64,000 nt of DNA from Dorea formicigenerans (GTDB lineage Bacteria > Bacillota > Clostridia > Lachnospirales > Lachnospiraceae): the NCBI RefSeq assembly GCF_025150245.1, contig NZ_CP102279.1, positions 416,001 to 480,000 of the forward strand, in the 5' to 3' direction. Below are positions 43,098-50,762 of the stretch, piece by piece (position 1 is the first letter of the stretch; each line of letters starts with the position of its first letter). The notes beneath the pieces were generated by a model. That model made no database searches. It was not told the DNA's origin and worked only from the letters and a program-made list of their open reading frames with translations. Made by a program: the position numbers and the translations under genes.

Positions 43098-43210
43098 GCG
43101 AAAATGTTTTTCAGCAAATATTTCAGCAAAATGTGAAAATATGTTCCAGCCAATATTTCAGCAAAATGTGAAAATATGTTTCAGCAAATATTTCAGCAAA
43201 ACGTGAATAC
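43098..43210. repeat. 35-bp tandem repeats between the TetR gene and tex
   Basis: Units at 43098-43132, 43133-43167 and 43168-43202 with part of a fourth. Core TTTCAGCAAATATTTCAGCA; each contains two TTTCAGCAAA-like half-motifs. No spacer sequences, so not a CRISPR array. It lies 50-160 bases upstream of the tex promoter and about 150-250 bases upstream of the TetR start. The remainder of 42952-43347 has no other gene. Confidence 0.85.
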
Positions 43211-43257
43211 AGAATAGGAAGATGCGTTAAGGGGTGCGCCAAGGATTTTTGAAAATG

Positions 43258-43286
43258 TTGTAAATAAAAAGTAGTTCGAGTATAAT
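43258..43286 (+). promoter_or_regulatory. Promoter of tex
   Basis: TTGTAA, 17-base spacer, TATAAT at 43281-43286, about 60 bases before the ATG. Confidence 0.7.
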
Positions 43287-43347
43287 AATGCAATATGATG
43301 CTGCTTTTTGATACAGGCATCACGATAATGGAGAAAGGATACTATAT

Positions 43348-45501
43348 ATGGATATTAATCAGAAGATAACAGAAGAACTCGGTGTGAAACTCTGGCAGGT
43401 CGAGGCAGCGGTGAAGCTGATCGACGAGGGAAACACAATTCCATTTATTGCCAGATATCGAAAAGAAGCAACCGGAACGCTGGATGATGAACAGCTCCGT
43501 AAATTATATGAAAGACTCGTTTACCTGCGCAATCTGGAAGAAAAGAAAGAACAGGTATTAGCGTCCATCGAAGAGCAGGGAAAACTTACTGAAGAACTGA
43601 AAAAGCAGATTCTGGAAGCACAGACGCAGGTTGTTGTAGAAGACCTGTATCGTCCGTATCGGCCAAAGAGACGGACTCGCGCGACCATCGCAAAAGAAAA
43701 AGGACTGGAGCCTTTGTCCACACTGATCATGCTGCAGAAGACAAAAGAGTCTTTAGAGGAAGTTGCAAAGCAATATATAAATGAAGAAAAAGGCGTGGCA
43801 AATGTACAGGAAGCGTTGGAAGGTGCCAGAGATATTATCGCTGAGAATATTTCCGATGAGGCGGATTATAGAAGCTGGATCCGGAAGCAGACGATGCAGA
43901 AAGGACATATCATTTCCAGTGCAAAAGACGAGAAGGCAGAGTCTGTTTATGAGAATTATTATGAATTCGATGAGCCGGTGAACCGTCTGGCTGGATATCG
44001 CACGCTGGCACTAAACCGTGGCGAGAAAGAAAAATTCCTGACCGTGAAAATCGAGGCACCGCAGGAGGACATTCTCCGGTATCTGGAAAAGAAAATTATC
44101 CATGGTGAAAACCTGAGTACAACACAGATTCTCAAAGAAGCAATCGAAGACAGCTACAAGCGACTCATTGCTCCGGCAATCGAGCGCGAAATCCGAGGTG
44201 AATTGACCGAAAAAGCAGAAGATGGAGCCATCGAAGTATTTGGCAAGAATTTAGAACAGCTTCTGATGCAGCCTCCAATCGTGGGACACACAGTTCTTGG
44301 CTGGGATCCGGCATTCCGTACCGGCTGCAAACTGGCTGTCGTAGACCCAACCGGAAAAGTTGTAGACACTACCGTCATTTACCCTACAGCACCGACGACA
44401 CCACAGAAAATCCAGGCTGCAAAAGACACGTTAAAAAAACTCATTGCAAAATATAATATCAGCCTTATTTCCGTTGGAAACGGAACGGCTTCACGCGAGT
44501 CCGAGATGATCATTGTAGACCTTCTGAAAGAAATTCCACAGAAAGTACAGTACATCATCGTAAATGAGGCGGGAGCTTCCGTATATTCTGCAAGTAAACT
44601 TGCAACCGAAGAATTCCCGAACTTTGATGTTGGACAGAGAAGCGCAGCGTCCATCGCAAGAAGACTGCAGGACCCACTGGCAGAACTAGTAAAAATCGAT
44701 CCGAAATCCATCGGAGTCGGTCAGTACCAGCACGACATGAACCAGAAAAAGTTAAATGATACATTGTCCGGAGTCGTAGAATCTTGTGTAAACCGCGTAG
44801 GCGTAGACCTGAACACAGCTTCCGCACCACTTCTTTCCTACATATCCGGCATTACCTCAGCCATAGCGAAAAATATTGTGGCATACCGGGAAGAACAAGG
44901 AAGATTCGAGACAAGAAAGCAACTCCTAAAAGTAGCAAAATTAGGACCAAAAGCATTTGAACAATGCGCCGGATTCTTACGCATTCAAAATGGAAAAAAT
45001 CCACTGGACACAACAAGCGTACATCCAGAAAGCTATGAGGCAGCAGAAAAACTCCTGAAAAAACAAGGATTTACCACCGAAGATATCTGCGCCGGTAAAC
45101 TGGCAGGCTTATCCCTCACCATCAAAGACTACAAAAAACTCGCAGAAGAATTGGAAATCGGAGAAATCACACTGCGCGACATCGTAAAAGAACTGGAAAA
45201 ACCAGGACGCGACCCACGAGACGAGATGCCAAAACCAATCCTCCGCACAGACGTCCTGGAAATGAAAGATTTAAAAGAAGGCATGATCTTAAAAGGAACC
45301 GTCCGAAACGTAATCGACTTTGGAGCATTTGTAGACATCGGAGTCCACCAGGACGGACTTGTACACATATCCCAGATGACAAACAAAAAATTCATCAAAC
45401 ATCCATTAGAAGTCGTCAGCGTAGGAGACATCGTAGACGTCAAAGTCATGAGCGTAGACTTAAAGAAAAAAAGAATACAACTCACCATGAAAGATGTGTA
45501 A
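43348..45501 (+). CDS. tex: Tex family RNA-binding transcription accessory protein
   Basis: 717 residues, usual length. Order: N-terminal helical domain (IPFIARYRKEATGTLDDEQL), YqgF-like domain with VLGWDPAFRTGCKLAVVDPT, helix-hairpin-helix pair (VGVDLNTASAPLLSYISGIT and GPKAFEQCAGFLRI) and a C-terminal S1 RNA-binding domain (GAFVDIGVHQDGLVHISQMT). Tex acts on RNA polymerase and nucleic acids in transcription fidelity and stress tolerance. GAGAAAGGA precedes the ATG. Third codon positions change along the gene: by hand count 38 of the first 71 codons end in A or C, against 70 of the last 86. The gene ends 16 bases before a REP-like palindrome split by the IS. Confidence 0.95.
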   Translation: MDINQKITEELGVKLWQVEAAVKLIDEGNTIPFIARYRKEATGTLDDEQLRKLYERLVYLRNLEEKKEQVLASIEEQGKLTEELKKQILEAQTQVVVEDLYRPYRPKRRTRATIAKEKGLEPLSTLIMLQKTKESLEEVAKQYINEEKGVANVQEALEGARDIIAENISDEADYRSWIRKQTMQKGHIISSAKDEKAESVYENYYEFDEPVNRLAGYRTLALNRGEKEKFLTVKIEAPQEDILRYLEKKIIHGENLSTTQILKEAIEDSYKRLIAPAIEREIRGELTEKAEDGAIEVFGKNLEQLLMQPPIVGHTVLGWDPAFRTGCKLAVVDPTGKVVDTTVIYPTAPTTPQKIQAAKDTLKKLIAKYNISLISVGNGTASRESEMIIVDLLKEIPQKVQYIIVNEAGASVYSASKLATEEFPNFDVGQRSAASIARRLQDPLAELVKIDPKSIGVGQYQHDMNQKKLNDTLSGVVESCVNRVGVDLNTASAPLLSYISGITSAIAKNIVAYREEQGRFETRKQLLKVAKLGPKAFEQCAGFLRIQNGKNPLDTTSVHPESYEAAEKLLKKQGFTTEDICAGKLAGLSLTIKDYKKLAEELEIGEITLRDIVKELEKPGRDPRDEMPKPILRTDVLEMKDLKEGMILKGTVRNVIDFGAFVDIGVHQDGLVHISQMTNKKFIKHPLEVVSVGDIVDVKVMSVDLKKKRIQLTMKDV

Positions 45502-45543
45502 GTATTTAAAACAATTTAATTGGGGACGGGGTTTTTTCAAAAA

Positions 45544-47169
45544 CAATGTCATTAAGTTAAGGATAAAATTGTAATTATTGAGGCTTTGACACTTCTTTTT
45601 TATGGATTGTCAAGGCTTCTTGTTTTTCAAGGATACTACAAGTAAGCAGCGAAAAATCCCTGCTTTCTCATGGTTCCTATTTTCATTTTTACAATCTTAT
45701 GCTATCCTACTATTGAATGCTATTGCTGACTTTTTAACCGTATCTCGTGGAAAAGTCCGGTTATCCCTTATGGGGACAAGATAGTTCAGCAACATTTTTT
45801 CAACCTCTGGTGCTGCTAAAGTCTGGGAGCACCAGAATTCTCTACAAATACACATTGCCATTTTTATATTCAATTTATATTCATATTTCCAGTATTCCTG
45901 CTGTTTTACCGCAATTCCACCAACTATAGTTTTACAAAAATTGAACATAATTAGCTTTCCATACAATTCTTGTATGATTAATTCTGAGTTCTTAGAATGA
46001 ACAGATGCAGCGCCAAGCGCATATTTTAACTGGTCAAATGCAGTTTCAATTCCCCAGCGCATATGATATAACCGTTTTAAATCATCTGCCGAAAATTTCT
46101 CTTTAGAAAGATTTGTAAACAGTACTTCAGTTGTGGTTTCAGAGAGTTTTATTTTTACAATTCTAAGATTTAATCGATATTCCTCACAATCGTCTGTGAA
46201 AAAATCAAATGTTGCATCACTGCGAATTCGTTTATATTTTCGTGGGTTTGTTTTTACTTTTTTGCTATGTTTTTTACAGATATAAAGTTCTTTTTCGATA
46301 TCGTATTCTTCTGTATCAGGAAGATTCAGACCAGAACAGATACCTGTACCTGATTCTCTTCCCCGAACCACGTATTTATCCCCTTTTTGTTCTATATGGG
46401 CGAAAGTATTATAACTTTCGTATCCCCGATCAGCCATAAAAATAGCAGGAAACGCAGAAGACCGGCGGTCTACCATTTGAGCCAGGGCTTTATGCTCATT
46501 ACATTCACAGATTGGCTGAAAAACGACATCTTCAAAAATACCACTCTGAAGATGGTACATAGCATTTAAATGTATCACATTTCTTCCCTTTGAGATATTG
46601 GGTATCTTACGCCAGCATAGTGGTTCTTTTAGATTTTCCGGGACAGAAAACTGGGAACCATCTATTGCCAGAAGTTGGTAACCCTGGAAAAGCGCACCTT
46701 TTTTACAAGTCTCTGTAAACGAATGGAACAAGGCCGGCATTGCAGAATCTGAAAGTTTTTGCCGAGCCTGAATCATAGCGGAACTATGCGGAATACCCGA
46801 ATAGTCTGTTGAAAAGAAGAGTGGTTTCTTTGAAAAGTGACGGAATAATTCCTGATCCATACATTGTCCTTGCAGAGGGAGAAGGAATCGAATCACCTCT
46901 TCAAATGGAAGTTTACGATTCCTAGAAAAGTCTTTTCCCGGACGCTTTACGTGTGATGAAAAATCTCTGCATAATATTTTTATAGCAGACTCCAGTTTTT
47001 GCTTTACAATAAAAGAAATATTTGCCATTTGAACCTCCTAAAAAAGAATATATTCAAATGGCTTCGCCACACTTTTGTGAAGTTTTGTCAAGCTTTTAGG
47101 CAAAAAAAGTAGTGCAAAAAGTAAAAAACTACTTTTCACACTACTAAAATCCTTAACTTAATGACATTG
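45544..47169 (-). mobile_element. IS4-family insertion sequence, copy 2 (1626 bp, inverted relative to copy 1)
   Basis: Same ends (CAATGTCATTAAGTTAAGGA at 45544 and its complement ending at 47169), same length and same transposase as 18931-20556. Target duplications TTTTCAAAAA at 45534-45543 and 47170-47179. It is inserted at the identical position of another copy of the palindrome; because that target is near-symmetric, either orientation is possible. Confidence 0.93.
45697..47028 (-). CDS. IS4-family DDE transposase, copy 2
   Basis: 443 residues, same predicted protein as the gene at 19072-20403 over its whole length, with the same DDE residues and the Y-2-R-3-E-6-K signature. AGGAGG precedes the ATG on the minus strand. 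Intact, so likely functional in trans on both copies. Confidence 0.95.
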   Translation of the reverse strand: MANISFIVKQKLESAIKILCRDFSSHVKRPGKDFSRNRKLPFEEVIRFLLPLQGQCMDQELFRHFSKKPLFFSTDYSGIPHSSAMIQARQKLSDSAMPALFHSFTETCKKGALFQGYQLLAIDGSQFSVPENLKEPLCWRKIPNISKGRNVIHLNAMYHLQSGIFEDVVFQPICECNEHKALAQMVDRRSSAFPAIFMADRGYESYNTFAHIEQKGDKYVVRGRESGTGICSGLNLPDTEEYDIEKELYICKKHSKKVKTNPRKYKRIRSDATFDFFTDDCEEYRLNLRIVKIKLSETTTEVLFTNLSKEKFSADDLKRLYHMRWGIETAFDQLKYALGAASVHSKNSELIIQELYGKLIMFNFCKTIVGGIAVKQQEYWKYEYKLNIKMAMCICREFWCSQTLAAPEVEKMLLNYLVPIRDNRTFPRDTVKKSAIAFNSRIA

Positions 47170-47259
47170 TTTTCAAAAAAACCCCGTCCCCAATTAAACT
47201 TCAACCTGTCCCTTTTTCATTTCCCTTAAATTGCATCATTTTCATCTACAATTTCCCAG

Positions 47260-47413
47260 CTGATATAGCCTCCGGCAGGGCGCACATTGTCCGGTGGACA
47301 ATGGTTTTGCGCCGACCGAAACGGAGTGTAGACTTGCAGAGGTGCGCAGTAGAAGTATGTCATGCAATTGCATGACGCGCACCTCGCAGCAAGAATGCCG
47401 AGGCATTTTTGAA
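47260..47413 (-). repeat. ~150-bp multi-hairpin intergenic repeat, copy 3 (inverted)
   Basis: Reverse complement of the element at 21741-21893 with few differences, including all three nested hairpins (GGACAATG/CATTGTCC, GTCATGCA/TGCATGAC, GCGCACCTC). It lies between the REP-like tail and the ABC exporter operon; no gene is present in 47196-47532. Confidence 0.85.
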
Positions 47414-47532
47414 TTATTGATAAAAGTTCTCAATAGGCGCACCGTTTTTTCATGCCTTTCTATTTTTGCATTTTGATTCTGTGGTAAAATGTAGTTGCAT
47501 TAAACTAACTACAGGGAGTGAGGAAACAATAT

Positions 47533-48231
47533 ATGTTTATTGAGATCAATAATCTGAAAAAGAGTTTTGGCAGTGATTCGAACCGTGTGGAGGTGCTGCG
47601 GGGTGTGGATTTTTCTATAGAGAAGGGTGACATTTGTGTATTACTTGGACCGTCTGGTTCGGGAAAGTCTACACTGTTAAATATTATCGGTGGAATTGAT
47701 GATGCGGATGCGGGATACATTTCCATCGGAGGTGAGCGCATGGCCGATATGAATGAGAAAAAACTGACGGCATATCGGAGAAAGCATCTGGGCTATGTGT
47801 TTCAGATGTACAATCTGATTCCGAATCTGACTGTCCGGGAAAATATTGAGGTTGGGGCTTATCTAAGTGACAGACCGCTGGATGTTGATGAATTGTTACA
47901 GACGCTGGGACTTTATGAACACAGGAAAAAGTTACCGAACCAGTTGTCGGGCGGGCAGCAGCAGAGAACGGCAATCGGAAGGGCAATTGTCAAAAATCCG
48001 GATATTTTGCTCTGCGATGAGCCGACGGGAGCTTTGGATTATAACACGTCCAAGGATATTCTGGAGCTGATCGAGCGTGTCAACCAGAAGTACGGTAACA
48101 CGGTCATTATGGTCACACACAATGACGCAATCAAAGACATGGCGGACATCGTGATTCGTCTCCGTGACGGTGCGGTGAGAAAAAGTTACCGCAATGAGAA
48201 GAAGATTCCGGCGAGAGAGCTGGAGTGGTAA
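47533..48231 (+). CDS. ABC transporter ATPase (MacB/LolD-type)
   Basis: 232 residues from ATG 47533, behind GGAGTGAGG; a GTG at 47518 lies inside that ribosome site. Walker A GPSGSGKST, Q-loop VFQMYNLIPNLTVREN, signature LSGGQQQRTAIGRA and Walker B LLCDEPTGALD. This branch works with FtsX-type permeases in export of peptides or lipoproteins or in mechanotransmission rather than in import. The permease follows after 12 bases. Confidence 0.93.
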   Translation: MFIEINNLKKSFGSDSNRVEVLRGVDFSIEKGDICVLLGPSGSGKSTLLNIIGGIDDADAGYISIGGERMADMNEKKLTAYRRKHLGYVFQMYNLIPNLTVRENIEVGAYLSDRPLDVDELLQTLGLYEHRKKLPNQLSGGQQQRTAIGRAIVKNPDILLCDEPTGALDYNTSKDILELIERVNQKYGNTVIMVTHNDAIKDMADIVIRLRDGAVRKSYRNEKKIPARELEW

Positions 48232-48243
48232 GGAGGACGCGTG

Positions 48244-50607
48244 ATGAGAAGCCCGTTAAATAAACGTCTGTTCCGGGAGCTTCGTGGAGAATTTGGAAAA
48301 TATCTGGTCATTTTTATCTTGATGACGCTGACGATCGGAATGGTATCAGGATTTCTGGTGGCCGATGGAAGTATGATCCAGGCGTACGAGGAAAGCTTTG
48401 AGAAATATAACATTGAAAATGGACATTTCCGGACAGAAAAGAAAATGAACAATGCTCAGATTCAGGATATCGAAGATCTGGGCATCAAATTGTACGAGAA
48501 TTATTATGTAGAGGAAGCTTTAACAAATGGAAGTACAATGCGCATTTTCAAGAATCGTGATGAGGTCAATAAGGTGTGCCTGATGAAGGGGAAAATGCCT
48601 GAAAAACCGGGAGAAATCGGTATTGACCGTATGTATGCAGACAATAATGATCTGAGCGTGGGTGATGAGATTGAAAGTGGCGGACATACATGGAAGATTA
48701 CCGGTCTTGTGGCGCTTTCAGATTACAGCGCCTTGTTTTCCAATAATAATGATTCCATGTTTGACTCGGTAAAATTTGGCGTGTCGGTAGTGTGTCCAGA
48801 GGAGTTCGACAGCTACAAGGCCGATCAGTTGAATTACAGCTACGCATGGAAATACAATACTGAGCCCAAAAATGAAAAGGCAGAAAAAGACATTTCGGAA
48901 GATCTGATGGAAGATGTGGCAAAAGAAGTGACACTGGAAGAATTTGTCCCAAGATACACGAACCAGGCAATCATTTTCACTGGGGATGATATGGGCGGTG
49001 ACCGTTCGATGATGATCGTGCTTCTTTATATCATCATCGTGATCATGGCATTTGTCTTTGCAATCACTACTAACAACACGATCCGAAAAGAGGCAAATGT
49101 AATCGGCACCTTGCGGGCATCCGGCTATACAAGAGGTGAATTGATCCGGCATTACATGGCAGCCCCGGTATTTGTCACATTTATCGGAGCGATTATTGGA
49201 AATATTATCGGCTATACGGTAGGAAAAGATTATTGCGCGGGACTTTACTATGGAAGCTACAGCCTGCCGACCTACGTGACCATTTGGAACGCGGAAGCAT
49301 TTCTTCTGACAACGGTAGTGCCGATCCTCATTATGCTTGTGGTGAATTCTGTGCTGCTGTGGTACAAATTAAAACTATCACCACTGAAGTTCCTGAGAAG
49401 GGACTTAAGCAGACGTAAACAGAAACATGCATTGCCGTTGAGTGAGCATCTTGGCTTTTTCCACAGATTCCGGATACGTGTGATCCTTCAGAATATGAGT
49501 AACTACGCAGTATTGTTTGTGGGAATTATTTTTGCAAATATGTTGTTGATGTTCGGACTGATGCTTCCATCTGTGCTGGACCATTATCAAGTGGAAATGG
49601 AAAATGGCATGCTCAGCAAATATCAGTACATGCTGCAGATGCCGGCGAGCATGGCAGGTGGAGACAGTAAGCTTGAGCAGATGGTGTCCATGATGATGTT
49701 CAGTCAGGCAGTAGAGACAGAAAATCCGGATGCAGAAAAATTCAGCGCCTATTCACTGAACACCCTTCCTGGAAAATATAAGAGTGAGGAAATTATCCTC
49801 TACGGTGTGGAAAACAATAGTAAATATATCAACATTAAGTGGAAAACATCAGATTCCGCATCTGATACAGATGTGAAAAATGTGGAGAATATCCCTGAGG
49901 TATACCTCTCCTCTGGCTATGCAGAAAAATTTAGTCTGAAAAAAGGTGACATAATTACTTTAAAGGAAAAGTATGAAAATAAAAAATACAAGTTTAAAGT
50001 TGCAGGTGTATATGATTACGTAGGTTCACTCTCCATATTTATGCCAATACAGGAACTCAACAAAACATTTGATATGGACAAAGACAGCTTCAGCGGATAT
50101 TTCTCTGATTCTGAAATTACAGATATTGACGAAAAATATATCGGTTCCACCATTGATGTTGAGGATCTGACCAAGATTTCCAGACAGCTCGACGTGTCCA
50201 TGGGAAGTATGATGAATCTGATGGACGGATTTTCCGTGATCATTTTCCTCGTATTGATTTATCTCCTGTCCAAGATCATCATCGAGAAAAATGCGCAGTC
50301 TATTTCCATGGCAAAAATCCTGGGATATACAAACGGCGAAATCAGCCGGCTGTACATTATGTCCACGTCTATCGTGGTCGTGCTGTTCATCTTGATCAGC
50401 CTGCCATTGGAGCTGGAAATCATGCAGATTCTGTTCCGGGAAATGATGCTGACAAGCATTACCGGCTGGATTACATTTTACATAGATCCGAAGATTTTCG
50501 TGGAAATGTTTGTGATCGGCGTGGCGGCATATGCCGTTGTGGCAGCAATTGAATATCGAAGGATCCGAAAAGTTCCAATGGATGAAGCGTTGAAAAATGT
50601 GGAATAG
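48244..50607 (+). CDS. FtsX-type ABC permease, large
   Basis: 787 residues from ATG 48244 (AAGGAGG at 48232). First membrane segment YLVIFILMTLTIGMVSGFLV, an extracytoplasmic region to about residue 250, three to four membrane segments with the FtsX region TIRKEANVIGTLRASGYTRG, a second soluble region (~430-650), and three C-terminal segments (IIEKNAQSISMAKILGYTNG). The double FtsX arrangement is typical of MacB-like systems in Firmicutes. The 3' end (PMDEALKNVE) is repeated downstream as 37-bp tandem copies. Confidence 0.9.
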   Translation: MRSPLNKRLFRELRGEFGKYLVIFILMTLTIGMVSGFLVADGSMIQAYEESFEKYNIENGHFRTEKKMNNAQIQDIEDLGIKLYENYYVEEALTNGSTMRIFKNRDEVNKVCLMKGKMPEKPGEIGIDRMYADNNDLSVGDEIESGGHTWKITGLVALSDYSALFSNNNDSMFDSVKFGVSVVCPEEFDSYKADQLNYSYAWKYNTEPKNEKAEKDISEDLMEDVAKEVTLEEFVPRYTNQAIIFTGDDMGGDRSMMIVLLYIIIVIMAFVFAITTNNTIRKEANVIGTLRASGYTRGELIRHYMAAPVFVTFIGAIIGNIIGYTVGKDYCAGLYYGSYSLPTYVTIWNAEAFLLTTVVPILIMLVVNSVLLWYKLKLSPLKFLRRDLSRRKQKHALPLSEHLGFFHRFRIRVILQNMSNYAVLFVGIIFANMLLMFGLMLPSVLDHYQVEMENGMLSKYQYMLQMPASMAGGDSKLEQMVSMMMFSQAVETENPDAEKFSAYSLNTLPGKYKSEEIILYGVENNSKYINIKWKTSDSASDTDVKNVENIPEVYLSSGYAEKFSLKKGDIITLKEKYENKKYKFKVAGVYDYVGSLSIFMPIQELNKTFDMDKDSFSGYFSDSEITDIDEKYIGSTIDVEDLTKISRQLDVSMGSMMNLMDGFSVIIFLVLIYLLSKIIIEKNAQSISMAKILGYTNGEISRLYIMSTSIVVVLFILISLPLELEIMQILFREMMLTSITGWITFYIDPKIFVEMFVIGVAAYAVVAAIEYRRIRKVPMDEALKNVE

Positions 50608-50684
50608 TGATCCAATGGATGAAGCATTGAAAAATGTAGAATAGTGATCCAATGGATGAAGCATTAAAAAATGTAGAATAGAGA
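50574..50684 (+). repeat. 37-bp tandem repeat made from the 3' end of the permease gene
   Basis: Copies at 50574-50610 (coding, including the stop), 50611-50647 and 50648-50684 (non-coding). Each contains CCAATGGATGAAGC and GAATAG. The outer copies differ by a few bases, so the duplication is not brand new. Confidence 0.9.
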
Positions 50685-50762
50685 TTCGTAGAAATCTTGA
50701 AACAGTATGCTGGAAAAATGAATAAGGAATGTTAGAAAGATGAGAATCAGAAGGAGGAGAAT

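Larger units (their letters stand above)
45518..47216. repeat. REP-like palindrome copy C, split by the second IS copy
   Basis: Left arm 45518-45543, right arm 47170-47195, tail CCTGTCCC near 47206-47215. Removing the IS restores the same AATTGGGGACGGGG palindrome as at 38524 and 55298, and the 10-bp duplication TTTTCAAAAA flanks the IS exactly as in copy A. Confidence 0.85.

Noticed and set aside
43098..43210. A CRISPR array
   Set aside because: Units are contiguous with no unique spacers, and there are no cas genes. The same applies to the repeats at 63067-63258 and 32749-32805.
18931..47169. A composite transposon carrying the nitrogenase-like operon between the two IS copies
   Set aside because: The 25 kb between them includes housekeeping genes (nth, alarmone synthetase, mutY fusion, most of tex's neighbourhood), and each IS has its own perfect 10-bp duplication, which indicates two independent insertions.
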